A DNA stretch of 64,000 nucleotides from Akkermansiaceae bacterium (GTDB taxonomy: Bacteria; Verrucomicrobiota; Verrucomicrobiia; Verrucomicrobiales; Akkermansiaceae), in assembly GCA_018402445.1 (NCBI GenBank), contig JAGYIT010000017.1:496001-560000 (forward strand), in the 5' to 3' direction. The number at the start of each line of letters is the position of its first letter. Within the stretch, counting starts at the first letter, position 1. Shown piece by piece: positions 1 to 9,806 of this stretch. Below the pieces are notes generated by a model, which was not told where the DNA came from, searched no databases, and saw only the letters and a program-made list of their open reading frames with translations. A program made the translations under genes and the position numbers.

Positions 1-1
1 G

Positions 2-250
2 CTCAGCCTGGAGATGTGGCGCGCCGGGAGAACCATCGACGAGATCGCCGCCGAGCGCGGCCTCTCGCCGGTTACCATCGAAGGCCATCTAGCACCGGCC
101 ATCGCGAATGGCGAAGCTATCAATCCACGCGTTTTCTACACCGCAGAGAAGGAGGAGGAAAATCCTTGCTTTCCGCACGTTTCCCCGCTTCATTCCGCCC
201 ACCTAGGACGGGCTGGCGATGAACGCTGGCTCCATCCCTTACCAAAATGA
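2..250 (+). CDS. HTH_40-domain protein, C-terminal fragment (5' end outside window)
   Basis: The reading frame is open from the window edge and ends in a TGA that overlaps the rpsO start (ATGA). Residues 5-40 ([18 protein letters not shown], then GHLAPAI and [12 protein letters not shown]) look like the HTH_40 helix-turn-helix domain that closes some RecQ and PcrA-type helicases. The last 30 residues do not resemble the usual family ending, so the true end is uncertain. This may be the tail of a helicase, but only the HTH is visible. It is a different copy from the recQ further along. Confidence 0.5.
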   Translation, partial: LSLEMWRAGRTIDEIAAERGLSPVTIEGHLAPAIANGEAINPRVFYTAEKEEENPCFPHVSPLHSAHLGRAGDERWLHPLPK

Positions 251-516
251 GCGTAAAAGCAGAACAACAGGCAATCGACCTCGCGTCGTACAAAATCAAC
301 GAGAATGACACCGGCAGCGCCCCTTACCAGGTGGCCTTGCTTACCAAGCGGATCCTTGAGCTCACCGAGCATCTCCTGATTCACAAGAAGGATTTCGCCT
401 CCCGCCGTGGACTCCTGAAAATGGTTTCCCAGCGCCGCAAGCTCCTTGATTACGTCAAGGCCAAGGACGAGGAGAAATACCAGAAGCTCATCGGAGATCT
501 CGGCCTCCGCCGCTAA
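247..516 (+). CDS. rpsO: 30S ribosomal protein S15
   Basis: 89 residues, the normal length for S15. It binds 16S rRNA in the central domain and organises the platform of the small subunit. Family signatures are visible: the Q-V-A-LLT-RI helix near residue 30, LTEHL, and the [11 protein letters not shown] and RRKLLDY segments that contact rRNA. The start overlaps the stop of the upstream gene by four bases. The next gene is pnp, the classic rpsO-pnp order of many bacteria. A strong hairpin lies between the two. Confidence 0.97.
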   Translation: MSVKAEQQAIDLASYKINENDTGSAPYQVALLTKRILELTEHLLIHKKDFASRRGLLKMVSQRRKLLDYVKAKDEEKYQKLIGDLGLRR

Positions 517-539
517 TAACCAACGAATTTCGCAAAAGC

Positions 540-564
540 AGCCACGGGAGCCTCTCCCGTGGCT
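540..564 (+). promoter_or_regulatory. Hairpin between rpsO and pnp
   Basis: An 11-bp perfect stem with a 3-base loop (agccacgggag paired with ctcccgtggct) starts 23 bases after the rpsO stop. No T-run follows, so it is not a canonical intrinsic terminator. By analogy with other rpsO-pnp operons it may be an RNase processing site or a partial terminator; that role is inference. Confidence 0.6.
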
Positions 565-687
565 GTCTCGCAAAAAGGGTGCGCGCTTCACCACCGCCCC
601 CTCGGGAAAGTCCCGGAAAACTGATAGCCCGGATCGCACACGGCGGCCCGGCTTTGACGCAAAGCAACAAGAAGAAAACAAACGAAA

Positions 688-2850
688 ATGAACATCCATT
701 CCACCACGATCGACGTTGGGACGAACCCGATCACAATCGAAACCGGCAAACTCGCCAAACTCGCCGATGGCGCAGTAACCGTCCGCTGCGGAGAAACGAT
801 CATTCTGGTCACCGCCGTATCCGCCACCAAGGTGAAATCAGGCCAGACTTGGTTCCCCCTTTCCGTAGAATACAAGGAGAAGGCCACCGCCGCCGGTGTC
901 TTCCCCGGAGGCTACTTCAAGCGCGAAGGCCGCCCCACCGAGAAGGAAATCCTCACCTGCCGCATGACAGACCGGCCGCTGCGCCCGCTGTTTCCGAAAG
1001 GCTACCTCTATGAAACGCAGATCGTCGCCATCCTGCTCAGCGCGGACGGCATCAACGATTCCGATATCCTATCGATGAACGGCGCCTCCGCCGCGCTTGC
1101 GATTTCCGACATTCCCTTCGCCGGCCCGATCGGTGCAGTGCGCGTCGGCCGCGTCGATGGTGAATTTGTCATCAACCCGACCCATGACGAGCGCGCCGAG
1201 AGCGACCTCGACCTCATCTACGTTGGCAACAAGACCGACGTCATCATGATCGAAGGCCAAGCCGACGAGCTTCCCGAGGAGGACTTCATCAAGTCCCTCC
1301 ATTTCGCCCAAGCGGCTGTGACCAAACTTGTAGAAGCCCAGGAGGAACTCGTCGCGAAATGCGGCAAGACCAAGCGCGAATACGAACTCACGCTCGCGAA
1401 GGAAAACCTGCTTGAGATCGCCTACGAAATCGCCGGCGACCGCATCGAAGCCGCCATCTACGCACCTTCGAAAACCGAGCGCTCCAAGAAAGTCGGTGCC
1501 CTCCGCGATGAGGTCGAAAAAGCGATCAAGGAGCGCGCTCCCGAAGCCAACGATTTCGACGTCGAGCAAGCCTTCGAATACCTCCAGAAAAAGGCGTTCC
1601 GCATCTCCATCATGGAGAAAGGCGTCCGCGCGGACGGCCGTTCCATCGGCGATCTCCGCCCGCTCTACGGCGAAGTTGGCACCCTGCCGCGCGTCCACGG
1701 CTCCGCCATTTTCGCCCGCGGCGAAACACAGGCTCTCGCGATCACCACCCTCGCTCCGGCTGACGAAAAACAACATTTCGACAACTACGCGGGCGGCGAG
1801 GACGAGAAGCGTTTCATCCTCCACTACAACTTCCCTCCGTTCTCCGTCGGTGAGTGCGGACGCATGGGCGGCATCAACCGCCGCGAGATCGGCCACGGCT
1901 CCCTCGCCGAGCGATCGATCGAGCCGGTGATCCCCGAGGAATCAGTGTTCCCCTACGCGATCCGCGTTTCCTCTGAGGTCATGGAGTCGAACGGCTCCAC
2001 CTCGATGGCATCGGTTTGCGCCGGCACCATGGCTCTTCTCGACGCCGGTGTCCCGCTGATCCGCCCAGTCGGCGGCATCTCCGTCGGACTCGTCACCGAC
2101 CTCAACGAGGACGGCTCGCTCAAGGCGCACAAGATGCTCCTCGACATCATCGGCTCCGAGGATTTCTACGGCGATATGGACTTCAAGCTCTGCGGCACCG
2201 ACGAAGGTGTCACCGGCTACCAGCTCGACCTCAAGCTCCCCGGTCTCCCGCTCGCGATGCTTGAAGAAGCCATCCACATCGCCAAGGCAGGCCGCACCAA
2301 GATCATCGCGAAAATGGCCGAGTGCATCGCCGATCCCAAGGAGCTCAGCCCCCACGCGCCACGCATCGTTTCCGTCAAGATCCCTGCGGATCGCATCGGC
2401 GAGCTCATCGGGCCAGGCGGCAAGAACATCAAAGCGATCCAAGCCGAGTCCGGTGCGGAGATCAACATCGAGGATGACGGCACCGTCCACATCTACGCTT
2501 CCAAGCAGGCTGGTCTCGACCGCGCGAAGGAGATGATCGACCGCATGTTCCAGGAAATCGAAGTCGGCAAGACCTACACGGGCCGCGTCGTTTCGATCAC
2601 CCAGTTCGGCGCGTTCATGGAAGTGCTGCCCGGCAAGGACGGCCTCGTCCACGTCTCCGAACTGGCCGAAGGCCGCGTGGAGAACGTCGAGGACGTCGTC
2701 AAGAAAGGCGATCTCCTCACCGCAAAGTGCCTCGGAGTCGATGAAAAAGGCCGCGTGAAAATGTCACGCCGCGCCTGGCTCCGCGACCAGAAGGCTGCCG
2801 AGGCGCAGGCCAACGGCGCCGTCGAGGAAGTGACTACTCCGCTTGTCTGA
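688..2850 (+). CDS. pnp: Polyribonucleotide nucleotidyltransferase (PNPase)
   Basis: 720 residues, full length. A 3'-to-5' phosphorolytic exoribonuclease of mRNA turnover and a degradosome component in the cytoplasm. The order is two RNase PH-like domains with an alpha-helical linker, a KH domain near residue 565-620 (ELIGPGGKNIKAI has the GxxG loop) and an S1 domain from about residue 630 (TGRVVSITQFGAFMEV). The first RNase PH half carries the FFRR-like segment as YFKREGRPTEKE. It sits 171 bp after rpsO and is followed by a good terminator. Confidence 0.98.
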   Translation: MNIHSTTIDVGTNPITIETGKLAKLADGAVTVRCGETIILVTAVSATKVKSGQTWFPLSVEYKEKATAAGVFPGGYFKREGRPTEKEILTCRMTDRPLRPLFPKGYLYETQIVAILLSADGINDSDILSMNGASAALAISDIPFAGPIGAVRVGRVDGEFVINPTHDERAESDLDLIYVGNKTDVIMIEGQADELPEEDFIKSLHFAQAAVTKLVEAQEELVAKCGKTKREYELTLAKENLLEIAYEIAGDRIEAAIYAPSKTERSKKVGALRDEVEKAIKERAPEANDFDVEQAFEYLQKKAFRISIMEKGVRADGRSIGDLRPLYGEVGTLPRVHGSAIFARGETQALAITTLAPADEKQHFDNYAGGEDEKRFILHYNFPPFSVGECGRMGGINRREIGHGSLAERSIEPVIPEESVFPYAIRVSSEVMESNGSTSMASVCAGTMALLDAGVPLIRPVGGISVGLVTDLNEDGSLKAHKMLLDIIGSEDFYGDMDFKLCGTDEGVTGYQLDLKLPGLPLAMLEEAIHIAKAGRTKIIAKMAECIADPKELSPHAPRIVSVKIPADRIGELIGPGGKNIKAIQAESGAEINIEDDGTVHIYASKQAGLDRAKEMIDRMFQEIEVGKTYTGRVVSITQFGAFMEVLPGKDGLVHVSELAEGRVENVEDVVKKGDLLTAKCLGVDEKGRVKMSRRAWLRDQKAAEAQANGAVEEVTTPLV

Positions 2851-2878
2851 CGTGGCGGCGGATTTCATCCGCCATGCC
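2851..2878. repeat. Dispersed palindromic repeat, copy A
   Basis: A 28-base unit directly after the pnp stop differs at one base from each arm of the inverted pair at 35047-35120. Its core is itself a palindrome, ggcggat-ttc-atccgcc. This suggests a REP-like extragenic family in this genome. Confidence 0.6.
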
Positions 2879-2890
2879 AAACCCCATCCA

Positions 2891-2928
2891 ACAGCCGATG
2901 TCCGCAAGGGCATCGGCTGTTTTTTTTG
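2891..2928 (+). terminator. Rho-independent terminator of pnp
   Basis: A 10-bp perfect stem (acagccgatg with catcggctgt), a 10-base loop and a run of eight T. It lies 40 bp after the pnp stop, on the same strand. Confidence 0.9.
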
Positions 2929-3005
2929 CATATTGTCATTCCCCACCTTTTCGATTGCCGGGGCGCGGAGGTTTGCTAGTTTCCATCCGTTTGCTGCGTA
3001 AGGAT

Positions 3006-3617
3006 ATGAGCGTCCCTCTTGACATGCCCGTGCTTGTTTTAAACCGCTATTGGCAGCCGGTTCACACCTGCTCGGCTCGGCGGGCGGTGCATCTTCTCTG
3101 CCTCGGCCATGCGCAGGTCGTGCAGGTGGAGGGCGAGCAGCGGTTCACAACTCACGATCTCGGCTCCTGGATCGGCTATTCGAGCCGCATCTCTGGTTTG
3201 GAAATGATCCATAGCGTTCGCGTCGCTTTAGGAGTGCCGAAGATCATCGTGCTGGCGATCTACGACCGCCTGCCCCGCCTTGAGGTGAAGTTCACGCGAC
3301 GTAATGTTTTCTTGCGCGACAAGTTCACCTGCCAGTATTGCGAGAAGGTTTTGCCTGAACTAAAACTGAACCTCGACCACGTGATCCCGCGTGACAAGGG
3401 CGGGAAAACGACATGGGAAAACATCGTGACCTCATGCGTCAGGTGCAACACGCGGAAATCGAACAAGCTCCCGCACGAGGCGAACATGCATCCCGCCGCG
3501 AAGCCCTACGCGCCGCGTTGGCGCCCGCTTTACGGCTTGCAGGAAAACGGCCTCGGCGACGACAGCTGGGATCATTTCCTGCACCACGAGAAAAAGGACG
3601 CGCTGAAATCCGCCTGA
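3006..3617 (+). CDS. HNH endonuclease family protein
   Basis: About 203 residues. The C-terminal half carries an HNH nuclease fold: a first zinc pair CQYC, the LDHVIPRDKGG core with catalytic His, NIVTSCVRC with Asn and the second zinc pair, then NTRKSNK. The N-terminal part (VLVLNRYWQPVHT, GYSSRISG) matches the widespread chromosomal HNH family found beside housekeeping genes in many phyla. The ATG at 3006 was chosen because the longer frame starts inside the pnp terminator; the AAGGA just before it is unusually close, so the start is not certain. The cellular role is unknown. Confidence 0.85.
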   Translation: MSVPLDMPVLVLNRYWQPVHTCSARRAVHLLCLGHAQVVQVEGEQRFTTHDLGSWIGYSSRISGLEMIHSVRVALGVPKIIVLAIYDRLPRLEVKFTRRNVFLRDKFTCQYCEKVLPELKLNLDHVIPRDKGGKTTWENIVTSCVRCNTRKSNKLPHEANMHPAAKPYAPRWRPLYGLQENGLGDDSWDHFLHHEKKDALKSA

Positions 3618-4625
3618 TCAGTTGCGGCATTTCCCGAGCAGCGTCTCCAGGAAACGGGTGATCTGCACGAGCGCGTCCTTGTATTCCGAGGATGGGAGCA
3701 CGCCGAGATCCGCGCGGCAGCCTTCGAGGAGATCCAACGCGGTGCCCACGGCGCTTTCCAAGGCGGCTTCGTATTCGGCGTTACCGACGAGTGCCGGAAG
3801 ATCGATTTCCTCCTGCTCAAGGATGCGCTTGTTGATCAGTTCGCGCTGGCTTTCCGAAGCGGATTCCAAAAGGTTGAGGATAGGCAGGGTGAGCTTGCCC
3901 TTGGCAAGATCCGTGCCCAGAGTTTTTCCAACCACCTTTTCCGAGCCAACAATATCGAGGCAATCGTCGTAGATCTGGTAAGCGGTGCCGAGCTTCATCC
4001 CGTAGGCTGCCAGGGATGCTTGCTCGATTTCGCTGAGTCCCGAAACGGCGGCCGCCAGTCCTGTCGCGGCGGCGAAGAGCGCGCCGGTCTTCATCTCGAT
4101 CACGCGGAAATAATCCTCCTTCGAAAGCGTCAGGTCGAAGCGCCGCTGCGTTTGCAGGATCTCCCCCTGGCAAACCTCGCGAGCGGCGTTGCCCACCTTG
4201 CGGCAAATTTCGATGGAGTTGAAATCGGTGGCGAGCGTGAGGGCGTGGGAGAAAAGCGCGTCCCCTAACAGAACGGCTAGGGCATTGCCCCATTTCGCGT
4301 TTGCCGTCGGCATCGAGCGGCGGGCGGTCGCGCCGTCGATGATGTCGTCATGAACGAGCGTGGCCATGTGGATCAGCTCAAGGATCACGCCGATCTTGCG
4401 GTGGTCTTCGTTCGCGCCGCCCGCCGCGCCGCCGATGAGGATGGCCAGCGCGGGGCGTATCCTTTTTCCGGAAGTGTTGCAAATGTAGGAGATGTAGGGC
4501 TCCACTGCGGAATCGAAATCCCGCACCTGGCCGCGGATGGCGATCTCGACCTTCTCCAGATCGGGCCGAACGAGTTCGAAGGGGAATTGGCTGTTATTCG
4601 GCGAGGTGGCGGTGAAAGTGGCCAT
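3618..4625 (-). CDS. Polyprenyl diphosphate synthase (IspB/HepT type)
   Basis: 335 residues from the ATG at 4625; the upstream extension in the same frame does not look like this family. It adds isopentenyl units to an allylic diphosphate to make the long trans-prenyl side chain of a quinone, probably menaquinone. Both aspartate-rich motifs are present: LVHDDIIDGA and YQIYDDCLDIVG. GKRIRPAL near the N-terminus and GTDLAKGKLTLPIL after the second motif are typical. It converges on the HNH gene with no gap. The product chain length cannot be read from sequence. Confidence 0.93.
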   Translation of the reverse strand: MATFTATSPNNSQFPFELVRPDLEKVEIAIRGQVRDFDSAVEPYISYICNTSGKRIRPALAILIGGAAGGANEDHRKIGVILELIHMATLVHDDIIDGATARRSMPTANAKWGNALAVLLGDALFSHALTLATDFNSIEICRKVGNAAREVCQGEILQTQRRFDLTLSKEDYFRVIEMKTGALFAAATGLAAAVSGLSEIEQASLAAYGMKLGTAYQIYDDCLDIVGSEKVVGKTLGTDLAKGKLTLPILNLLESASESQRELINKRILEQEEIDLPALVGNAEYEAALESAVGTALDLLEGCRADLGVLPSSEYKDALVQITRFLETLLGKCRN

Positions 4626-4731
4626 GGCGTGTGAGGATATCCACGGATGGTGGGCGGCGGCAACCCGCATTCCGCAAAGGTTTATGAAATGGTTTGAAAG
4701 ACGGGGCGGGCGGCGGCGTCTCCATACCGGT

Positions 4732-5523
4732 ATGAAGCAACCTCTTTCTCTCATCGTGGGCAGCTCGATCCTTGGAGCTGGAATCCTCTTCTCGCAAATT
4801 TCCGGATACAAGAACACGCCGATCATCCCGGGAACACCCTATCACGTCCACGACAACGAACGTCCCCAACCGCGGGTCGTTCAGGCGAGCGGCGCGGTGG
4901 AGGTGAAGCCACCCTCCGACGCGCTCGTCCTCTTCGACGGGAAAAACGTAGATGCCTGGACCTCCGCCAAGGGCGGCCAAGCCCCTTGGGAAGTGCGGGA
5001 CGGCGCCATGATCGCCAAGGAAACCGACATCCGCTCAAAAGAGGAATTCGGCGCCTTGCAGCTCCACTTTGAATGGAGACTCCCTGCCGACCGCAAGGTC
5101 AGCGGCCAAGGCGGCGGCAACAGCGGCGTTTTCCTGATGGGTCTCTACGAAATCCAGATACTCCAGAGCCACAACAACAAGACCTATCCCGACGGCCAGG
5201 CCACCGCCCTCTACGGCCAGCTCTCGCCCCTCGTGAACGCGACCTCGCCGCAGGGCGAGTGGAACAGCTATGGGATCACCTTCACCCCGCCCGTTTACGA
5301 AGGGGAAAAGGTGGTCACGCCCGCCAAGGTGACCGTCATCCATAACGGTGTAGTTGTGCAGAACAACGAGCCTTTCATCGGCCCGACCACCCACAAGAAG
5401 CTCGCCGCCTATCCGCCCAAGCACCCCACGACCGGCCCCCTCCGCCTCCAGTTCCACGGCGATCCCGTGGAATTCCGCAATATCTGGGTGCGCCCGCTCG
5501 GCGTGCGCGATGAGGCGGAGTGA
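4732..5523 (+). CDS. Secreted DUF1080 (3-keto-disaccharide hydrolase) domain protein
   Basis: 263 residues. An N-terminal hydrophobic segment (LSLIVGSSILGAGILF) suggests an export signal or anchor. From about residue 55 the LFDGKNVDAWTS segment opens a DUF1080 domain, a concanavalin-like jelly roll. GGGNSGVFLMG, YEIQILQSHNN and the final FRNIWVRPL are family hallmarks. These proteins are heavily expanded in Verrucomicrobia and Planctomycetes, and some hydrolyse 3-keto-glycosides. It diverges from the prenyl synthase. The exact substrate is unknown. Confidence 0.88.
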   Translation: MKQPLSLIVGSSILGAGILFSQISGYKNTPIIPGTPYHVHDNERPQPRVVQASGAVEVKPPSDALVLFDGKNVDAWTSAKGGQAPWEVRDGAMIAKETDIRSKEEFGALQLHFEWRLPADRKVSGQGGGNSGVFLMGLYEIQILQSHNNKTYPDGQATALYGQLSPLVNATSPQGEWNSYGITFTPPVYEGEKVVTPAKVTVIHNGVVVQNNEPFIGPTTHKKLAAYPPKHPTTGPLRLQFHGDPVEFRNIWVRPLGVRDEAE

Positions 5524-5595
5524 TGATCCGCGATCCGGGAAAATCCGTTCCGTTAGGTTGACTGTCCGTCCGGGAAGGCTACCGTAGCCTTTTCC

Positions 5596-6468
5596 ATGAA
5601 CCGATTCTTGTTGTTAGCCGCCATTTTTCTCTGCCCTCTCGCCGAGACACGCGCCCAGCTCGCTACCTCGCTGAGCCTGAACAAGAAAACCTACGTGGCG
5701 GGCGAGCCGGTGATCGCCGAGATCATCATCACCAACCACAGCGGCCGGGAACTCACCCTGGCCTCCACCCGCGCCCTGCCTTGGCTCGCTTTCGTGGTCA
5801 CAAACACCAGGGGAAACCCCGTGCCCACCCGCAAACTCAACGCGTTCGGAGCCATGAAAATCAAGGCCGGGGAGTCGCTGGCAAAGCGTGTCGATCTCAC
5901 CGAATTTTTCATCTTGGACAGCCAGGGAAACTTCGCGATCTCGGCTGTGGTCAGGGATCCCAACGGCGGGGTGGAGGGTTCCTCAACAAACCGGATGCTT
6001 TTCAACCTGAATCCGGGCAGGACATACTGGTCGCAGAAGGTCGGGGTTGGCCAGGGTTCCGGAAACCAAACCCGCGAACTCAAACTGCTTACCTTTTCCA
6101 ACGGACAAAAAACCCAACTTTACGCCCAGGTAATCGACGGCCACACCGGGTCTCCGTTACAAACCTTTCCCTTGGGCGACGCGCTCATGCTCCGCCGACC
6201 CATGGTAACCCTCGACGGAAAGCAACGAATGCACGTGATGTATCTCGCCACGCCTTCGATGTGGGTGCATTGCCAGATCAGCGCGGACGGCAAGCTTGTT
6301 GCCCGGGACATGCATCAGCGCGCCGCGCAGGGGGATCCCGTGCTCATGGCCTACGGCGACGGGTCGGTGCGGGTCGTCAACAGCATTCTTTACGATCCCA
6401 GAGCCGCCGAAGCCGAAAGGGCGCAGATCCGCAAGGCCACCGACCGACCGCAGATTCCACTCGAATGA
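5596..6468 (+). CDS. Secreted protein with BsuPI-like N-terminal domain, function unknown
   Basis: 290 residues with a clear signal peptide (MNRFLLLAAIFLCPL, cleavage near AETRAQ). Residues 25-110 (LSLNKKTYVAGEPV, AEIIITNHSGRELTL) resemble the beta-sandwich of intracellular proteinase inhibitor (BsuPI) type domains. The second half (TYWSQKVGVGQGSG, VMYLATPSMWVHCQI) is not recognised. It lies 72 bp after the DUF1080 gene on the same strand and may be co-transcribed. Confidence 0.7.
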   Translation: MNRFLLLAAIFLCPLAETRAQLATSLSLNKKTYVAGEPVIAEIIITNHSGRELTLASTRALPWLAFVVTNTRGNPVPTRKLNAFGAMKIKAGESLAKRVDLTEFFILDSQGNFAISAVVRDPNGGVEGSSTNRMLFNLNPGRTYWSQKVGVGQGSGNQTRELKLLTFSNGQKTQLYAQVIDGHTGSPLQTFPLGDALMLRRPMVTLDGKQRMHVMYLATPSMWVHCQISADGKLVARDMHQRAAQGDPVLMAYGDGSVRVVNSILYDPRAAEAERAQIRKATDRPQIPLE

Positions 6469-6566
6469 GACGACTCCCCCACCGCGCGGCGGAAAAACAC
6501 GATTGCGCTTTACATATTTTAAAAAATCATTAACGAGTCCTAATAATCTTTGAAGCCAAACCAACC

Positions 6567-7163
6567 ATGAAGACGTTTTTTCTCAATCTGCTCCTCGGCC
6601 TGGCGCTATCCGTGGTGGCTGACGCATATAATTTCCGCACGGTAATCATCGATCCCGGCCATGGTGGCCACGACAAGGGCGGCCAGTGGGGGCGGGTGTA
6701 TGAAAAGCATCTGGCTCTTGACACCTCCGTCCGGCTGGAATCCCACCTCAAGAAAAAGGGTTTCAACACGGTGATGACGCGCCGCAGCGACTATTTCGTC
6801 TCCCTGCCCGGCCGGATGTCGATCGCGAATAAACACAAAAACGCCATTTTCATCAGCATCCACTACAACTACACTTGGAAGCAGCACGTTAGTGGGATCG
6901 AGACCTTCTACCACAGCCAGCAGAGTAAGAAGCTCGCTCAGGATGTGCACCGTGGGATGATAAGCCGGGTGAAAGTAGTGGATCGCGGGGTCAAATACGC
7001 CCGCTATTACGTGATCCGCAACTGTAGCATCCCGTCCATCCTAGTGGAGGGCGGCTTTGTCAGTAACTCGAATGAGCGTAACCGCATGAAGACCGCCTGG
7101 TTCCGCGATGCCATCGCCCGCGGAATCGCGGATGGCGTCCAGAAGTTCCGCAGGGGTCACTGA
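6567..7163 (+). CDS. N-acetylmuramoyl-L-alanine amidase (Amidase_3)
   Basis: 198 residues: a signal peptide (about 20 residues) followed by one Amidase_3 domain. It cleaves the lactyl-amide bond between muramic acid and the stem peptide in the periplasm. Zinc and catalytic residues are visible: His in IDPGHGGHD, Glu in YEKHLALD, His in ISIHYN and Glu in ILVEGGFVSN. No cell-wall binding domain is attached. An AT-rich stretch at 6505-6550 precedes it and probably holds its promoter. Confidence 0.93.
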   Translation: MKTFFLNLLLGLALSVVADAYNFRTVIIDPGHGGHDKGGQWGRVYEKHLALDTSVRLESHLKKKGFNTVMTRRSDYFVSLPGRMSIANKHKNAIFISIHYNYTWKQHVSGIETFYHSQQSKKLAQDVHRGMISRVKVVDRGVKYARYYVIRNCSIPSILVEGGFVSNSNERNRMKTAWFRDAIARGIADGVQKFRRGH

Positions 7164-7290
7164 ACGGGGTTTTCATCTCTACAGCGGCAGCCCTCAGGTT
7201 CCGCCCGCGACTGACCTTTCTCTTTCCTCATTCGTGAGATCCGTCTCATTCGAGGTTTCATCATGTCGGCTCAGGACTGGCGCAGGCCGC

Positions 7291-7325
7291 AAAAAAACCG
7301 CCCTACCCGTTTCCGGAGAGGGCGG
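7291..7325 (-). terminator. Rho-independent terminator of glnB
   Basis: Read on the minus strand, ccgccct pairs with agggcgg (7 bp) and is followed by seven T. It lies 19 bp after the glnB stop. Confidence 0.85.
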
Positions 7326-7343
7326 TGTTAAAAGGTGATGAAA

Positions 7344-8337
<994 letters not shown>

Positions 8338-8354
8338 GCCGAACCGTTGATTGC

Positions 8355-8388
8355 AGCCGCCCCACCCTGCGCGGTCGGGCGGCTTTTT
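8355..8388 (+). terminator. Rho-independent terminator of azurin gene
   Basis: An 8-bp perfect stem (agccgccc with gggcggct) followed by five T, 17 bp after the stop. Confidence 0.88.
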
Positions 8389-8400
8389 CCTGTCCACCCT

Positions 8401-8658
8401 TCAGCGCGCCATGATCACCACGGCGTGCTCGTCAAAGCGCGCCCGCGTGTTGGCCTGGCTGTGGATGTAGTCGAGGATCGCCTTCGCGGGCACTTTCTTG
8501 AGCTGCAACGTGATCCGGGTTTCGGCGAGTTTTCCCTGCGGATCCTGGATCACGAAATTCGGCGCGATTTCATCTCCGGAGGCTTTCTCGATGGCGAGAC
8601 CGAGCGCGGAGATGGCTTCGGCCACGGTGGCTCCCTCGATCTGGTAAGCGGGAATCAC
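8401..8658 (-). CDS. Small STN-like (secretin/TonB N-terminal type) domain protein
   Basis: 85 residues starting at a GTG that overlaps the TGA of the upstream TPR gene (GTGA). The core IQDPQGKLAETRITLQLKKVPAKAILDYI resembles the short beta-alpha domain seen at the start of secretins and TonB receptors. It has no signal peptide of its own. Translational coupling to the TPR protein suggests that both may work as one unit or were once one protein. Function unknown. Confidence 0.6.
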   Translation of the reverse strand: MIPAYQIEGATVAEAISALGLAIEKASGDEIAPNFVIQDPQGKLAETRITLQLKKVPAKAILDYIHSQANTRARFDEHAVVIMAR

Positions 8659-8921
8659 GACCCCTCAATCCTCGCTTCGGTCGCGGAGGATTTGATCGTG
8701 GAAGCTTGGATTTTGACCTGGCCGGCTCGGAAACGGGCGTTGGCGTGACCTGGGTGCAGCTTGAGGGCCGACTGGTAGGCGGCGATCGCGGCGGCGGGAT
8801 CGCCCGCCTTCTCGGCGACGAGACCTTGGAGGTAATACTGCTCCGCTTTTTGGGCGGCGGTTTCGGCGAGGACGGCCGGAGCCGTGATCGCGAGCGCGGC
8901 GAGGACAATGAGGGTTTTCAT
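8655..8921 (-). CDS. Small secreted TPR protein
   Basis: 88 residues. Signal peptide MKTLIVLAALAITAPAVLA, then roughly two tetratricopeptide helices pairs (AEQYYLQGLVAEKAGD, AIAAYQSALKLHPGHANAR). Proteins of this type mediate protein-protein contacts in the periplasm. The stop overlaps the start of the STN-like gene. A frameshift joining the two was considered, but the junction is a normal GTGA overlap. Confidence 0.7.
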   Translation of the reverse strand: MKTLIVLAALAITAPAVLAETAAQKAEQYYLQGLVAEKAGDPAAAIAAYQSALKLHPGHANARFRAGQVKIQASTIKSSATEARIEGS

Positions 8922-8967
8922 AGTGTCTAAAAATAGGATGAAAATCCCCGGAACGCCAGAGCATAGT

Positions 8968-9705
8968 TCATACCTCTCCGCGCCCTGCGGAGATCACCGT
9001 TTTGAGTAGCCCGGCCATCACGCTCCCGGCGGCTTTTCCCGTTTCGAGGACTTCCGCATGGTTGAGGTTTTCCTGCATCCCGGCGGCCCAGTTGGTGAGG
9101 CAGGAAAAGCCGGCGACGCGCAACCCGAGGGCGCGCGCCTGGATCGCCTCCAGCACGGTGCTCATGCCCACGGCGTCCGCGCCGAGCGTGCGCAACATCC
9201 GCACCTCCGCGGGGGTCTCATATTGCGGGCCGCGCAAACCGGCGTAAACCCCCTCGTTGAGCTTCATGCCGGCCTCCCGTGCCGCTTTCAGGAAATCCTC
9301 CCGCCAGGCCGCATCATAAACCCCGCTCAGGTCGATGAAATCCGCGCCGGAAAGCGGGCTGGTGCCTGTGAGGTTGAGGTGGTCGGAAAGCATCATCCAA
9401 CCGCCCGGCGAGAAATCCCGGTTCACGGTGCCCGCCGCGTTAGTGAGGATGAGGGAGTCGATTCCCTGCGCCGCCATCCAACGCACACCCGCCGTCACGG
9501 TCTCCGCGCCGTGGCCTTCGTAAAGGTGCACCCGGCCTTTCATCAAAATGACCTCCGCGCCGCCAAGCGTTCCGAACAGAAATTTTCCCGCATGCCCAGG
9601 CACGGTGGAAACGGCCAGCCCCGCCTCTGCAAAGCAGGCCTCACGGGTAACTTCCACATCATCCGCCAAAACCCCCAAGCCCGATCCCAATACAATTCCA
9701 ATCAT
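8968..9705 (-). CDS. Purine nucleoside phosphorylase (inosine/guanosine type)
   Basis: 245 residues. It cleaves purine nucleosides with phosphate to base plus ribose-1-phosphate in salvage. Typical motifs are the phosphate-binding GSGLG near the N-terminus, VPGHAGKF, GRVHLYEGH, LTNAAGTVN, the purine-site GLRGPQYETPAE, DAVGMSTVLEA and the Asn in SCLTNWAAG. It is a little shorter than the 270-290 residues usual for the trimeric family, lacking the first helix. It sits 46 bp before the TPR gene on the same strand. Confidence 0.93.
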   Translation of the reverse strand: MIGIVLGSGLGVLADDVEVTREACFAEAGLAVSTVPGHAGKFLFGTLGGAEVILMKGRVHLYEGHGAETVTAGVRWMAAQGIDSLILTNAAGTVNRDFSPGGWMMLSDHLNLTGTSPLSGADFIDLSGVYDAAWREDFLKAAREAGMKLNEGVYAGLRGPQYETPAEVRMLRTLGADAVGMSTVLEAIQARALGLRVAGFSCLTNWAAGMQENLNHAEVLETGKAAGSVMAGLLKTVISAGRGEV

Positions 9706-9806
9706 GCCTGCTTCTACCCCCCCGGGATGGGCGCGTCATGGAAAAATTTCCACTGATCTCCAACATTCCTTTGCATATCCGTACTAATCCGCCATGATTC
9801 GCGCAA

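Noticed and set aside
1069..1896. Long minus-strand frame opposite pnp
   Set aside because: Composition mirrors the pnp codons and no domain is visible; a shadow of a GC-rich gene.
8401..8921. TPR and STN genes as one frameshifted gene
   Set aside because: The junction is a normal GTGA start/stop overlap and both parts are complete domains.
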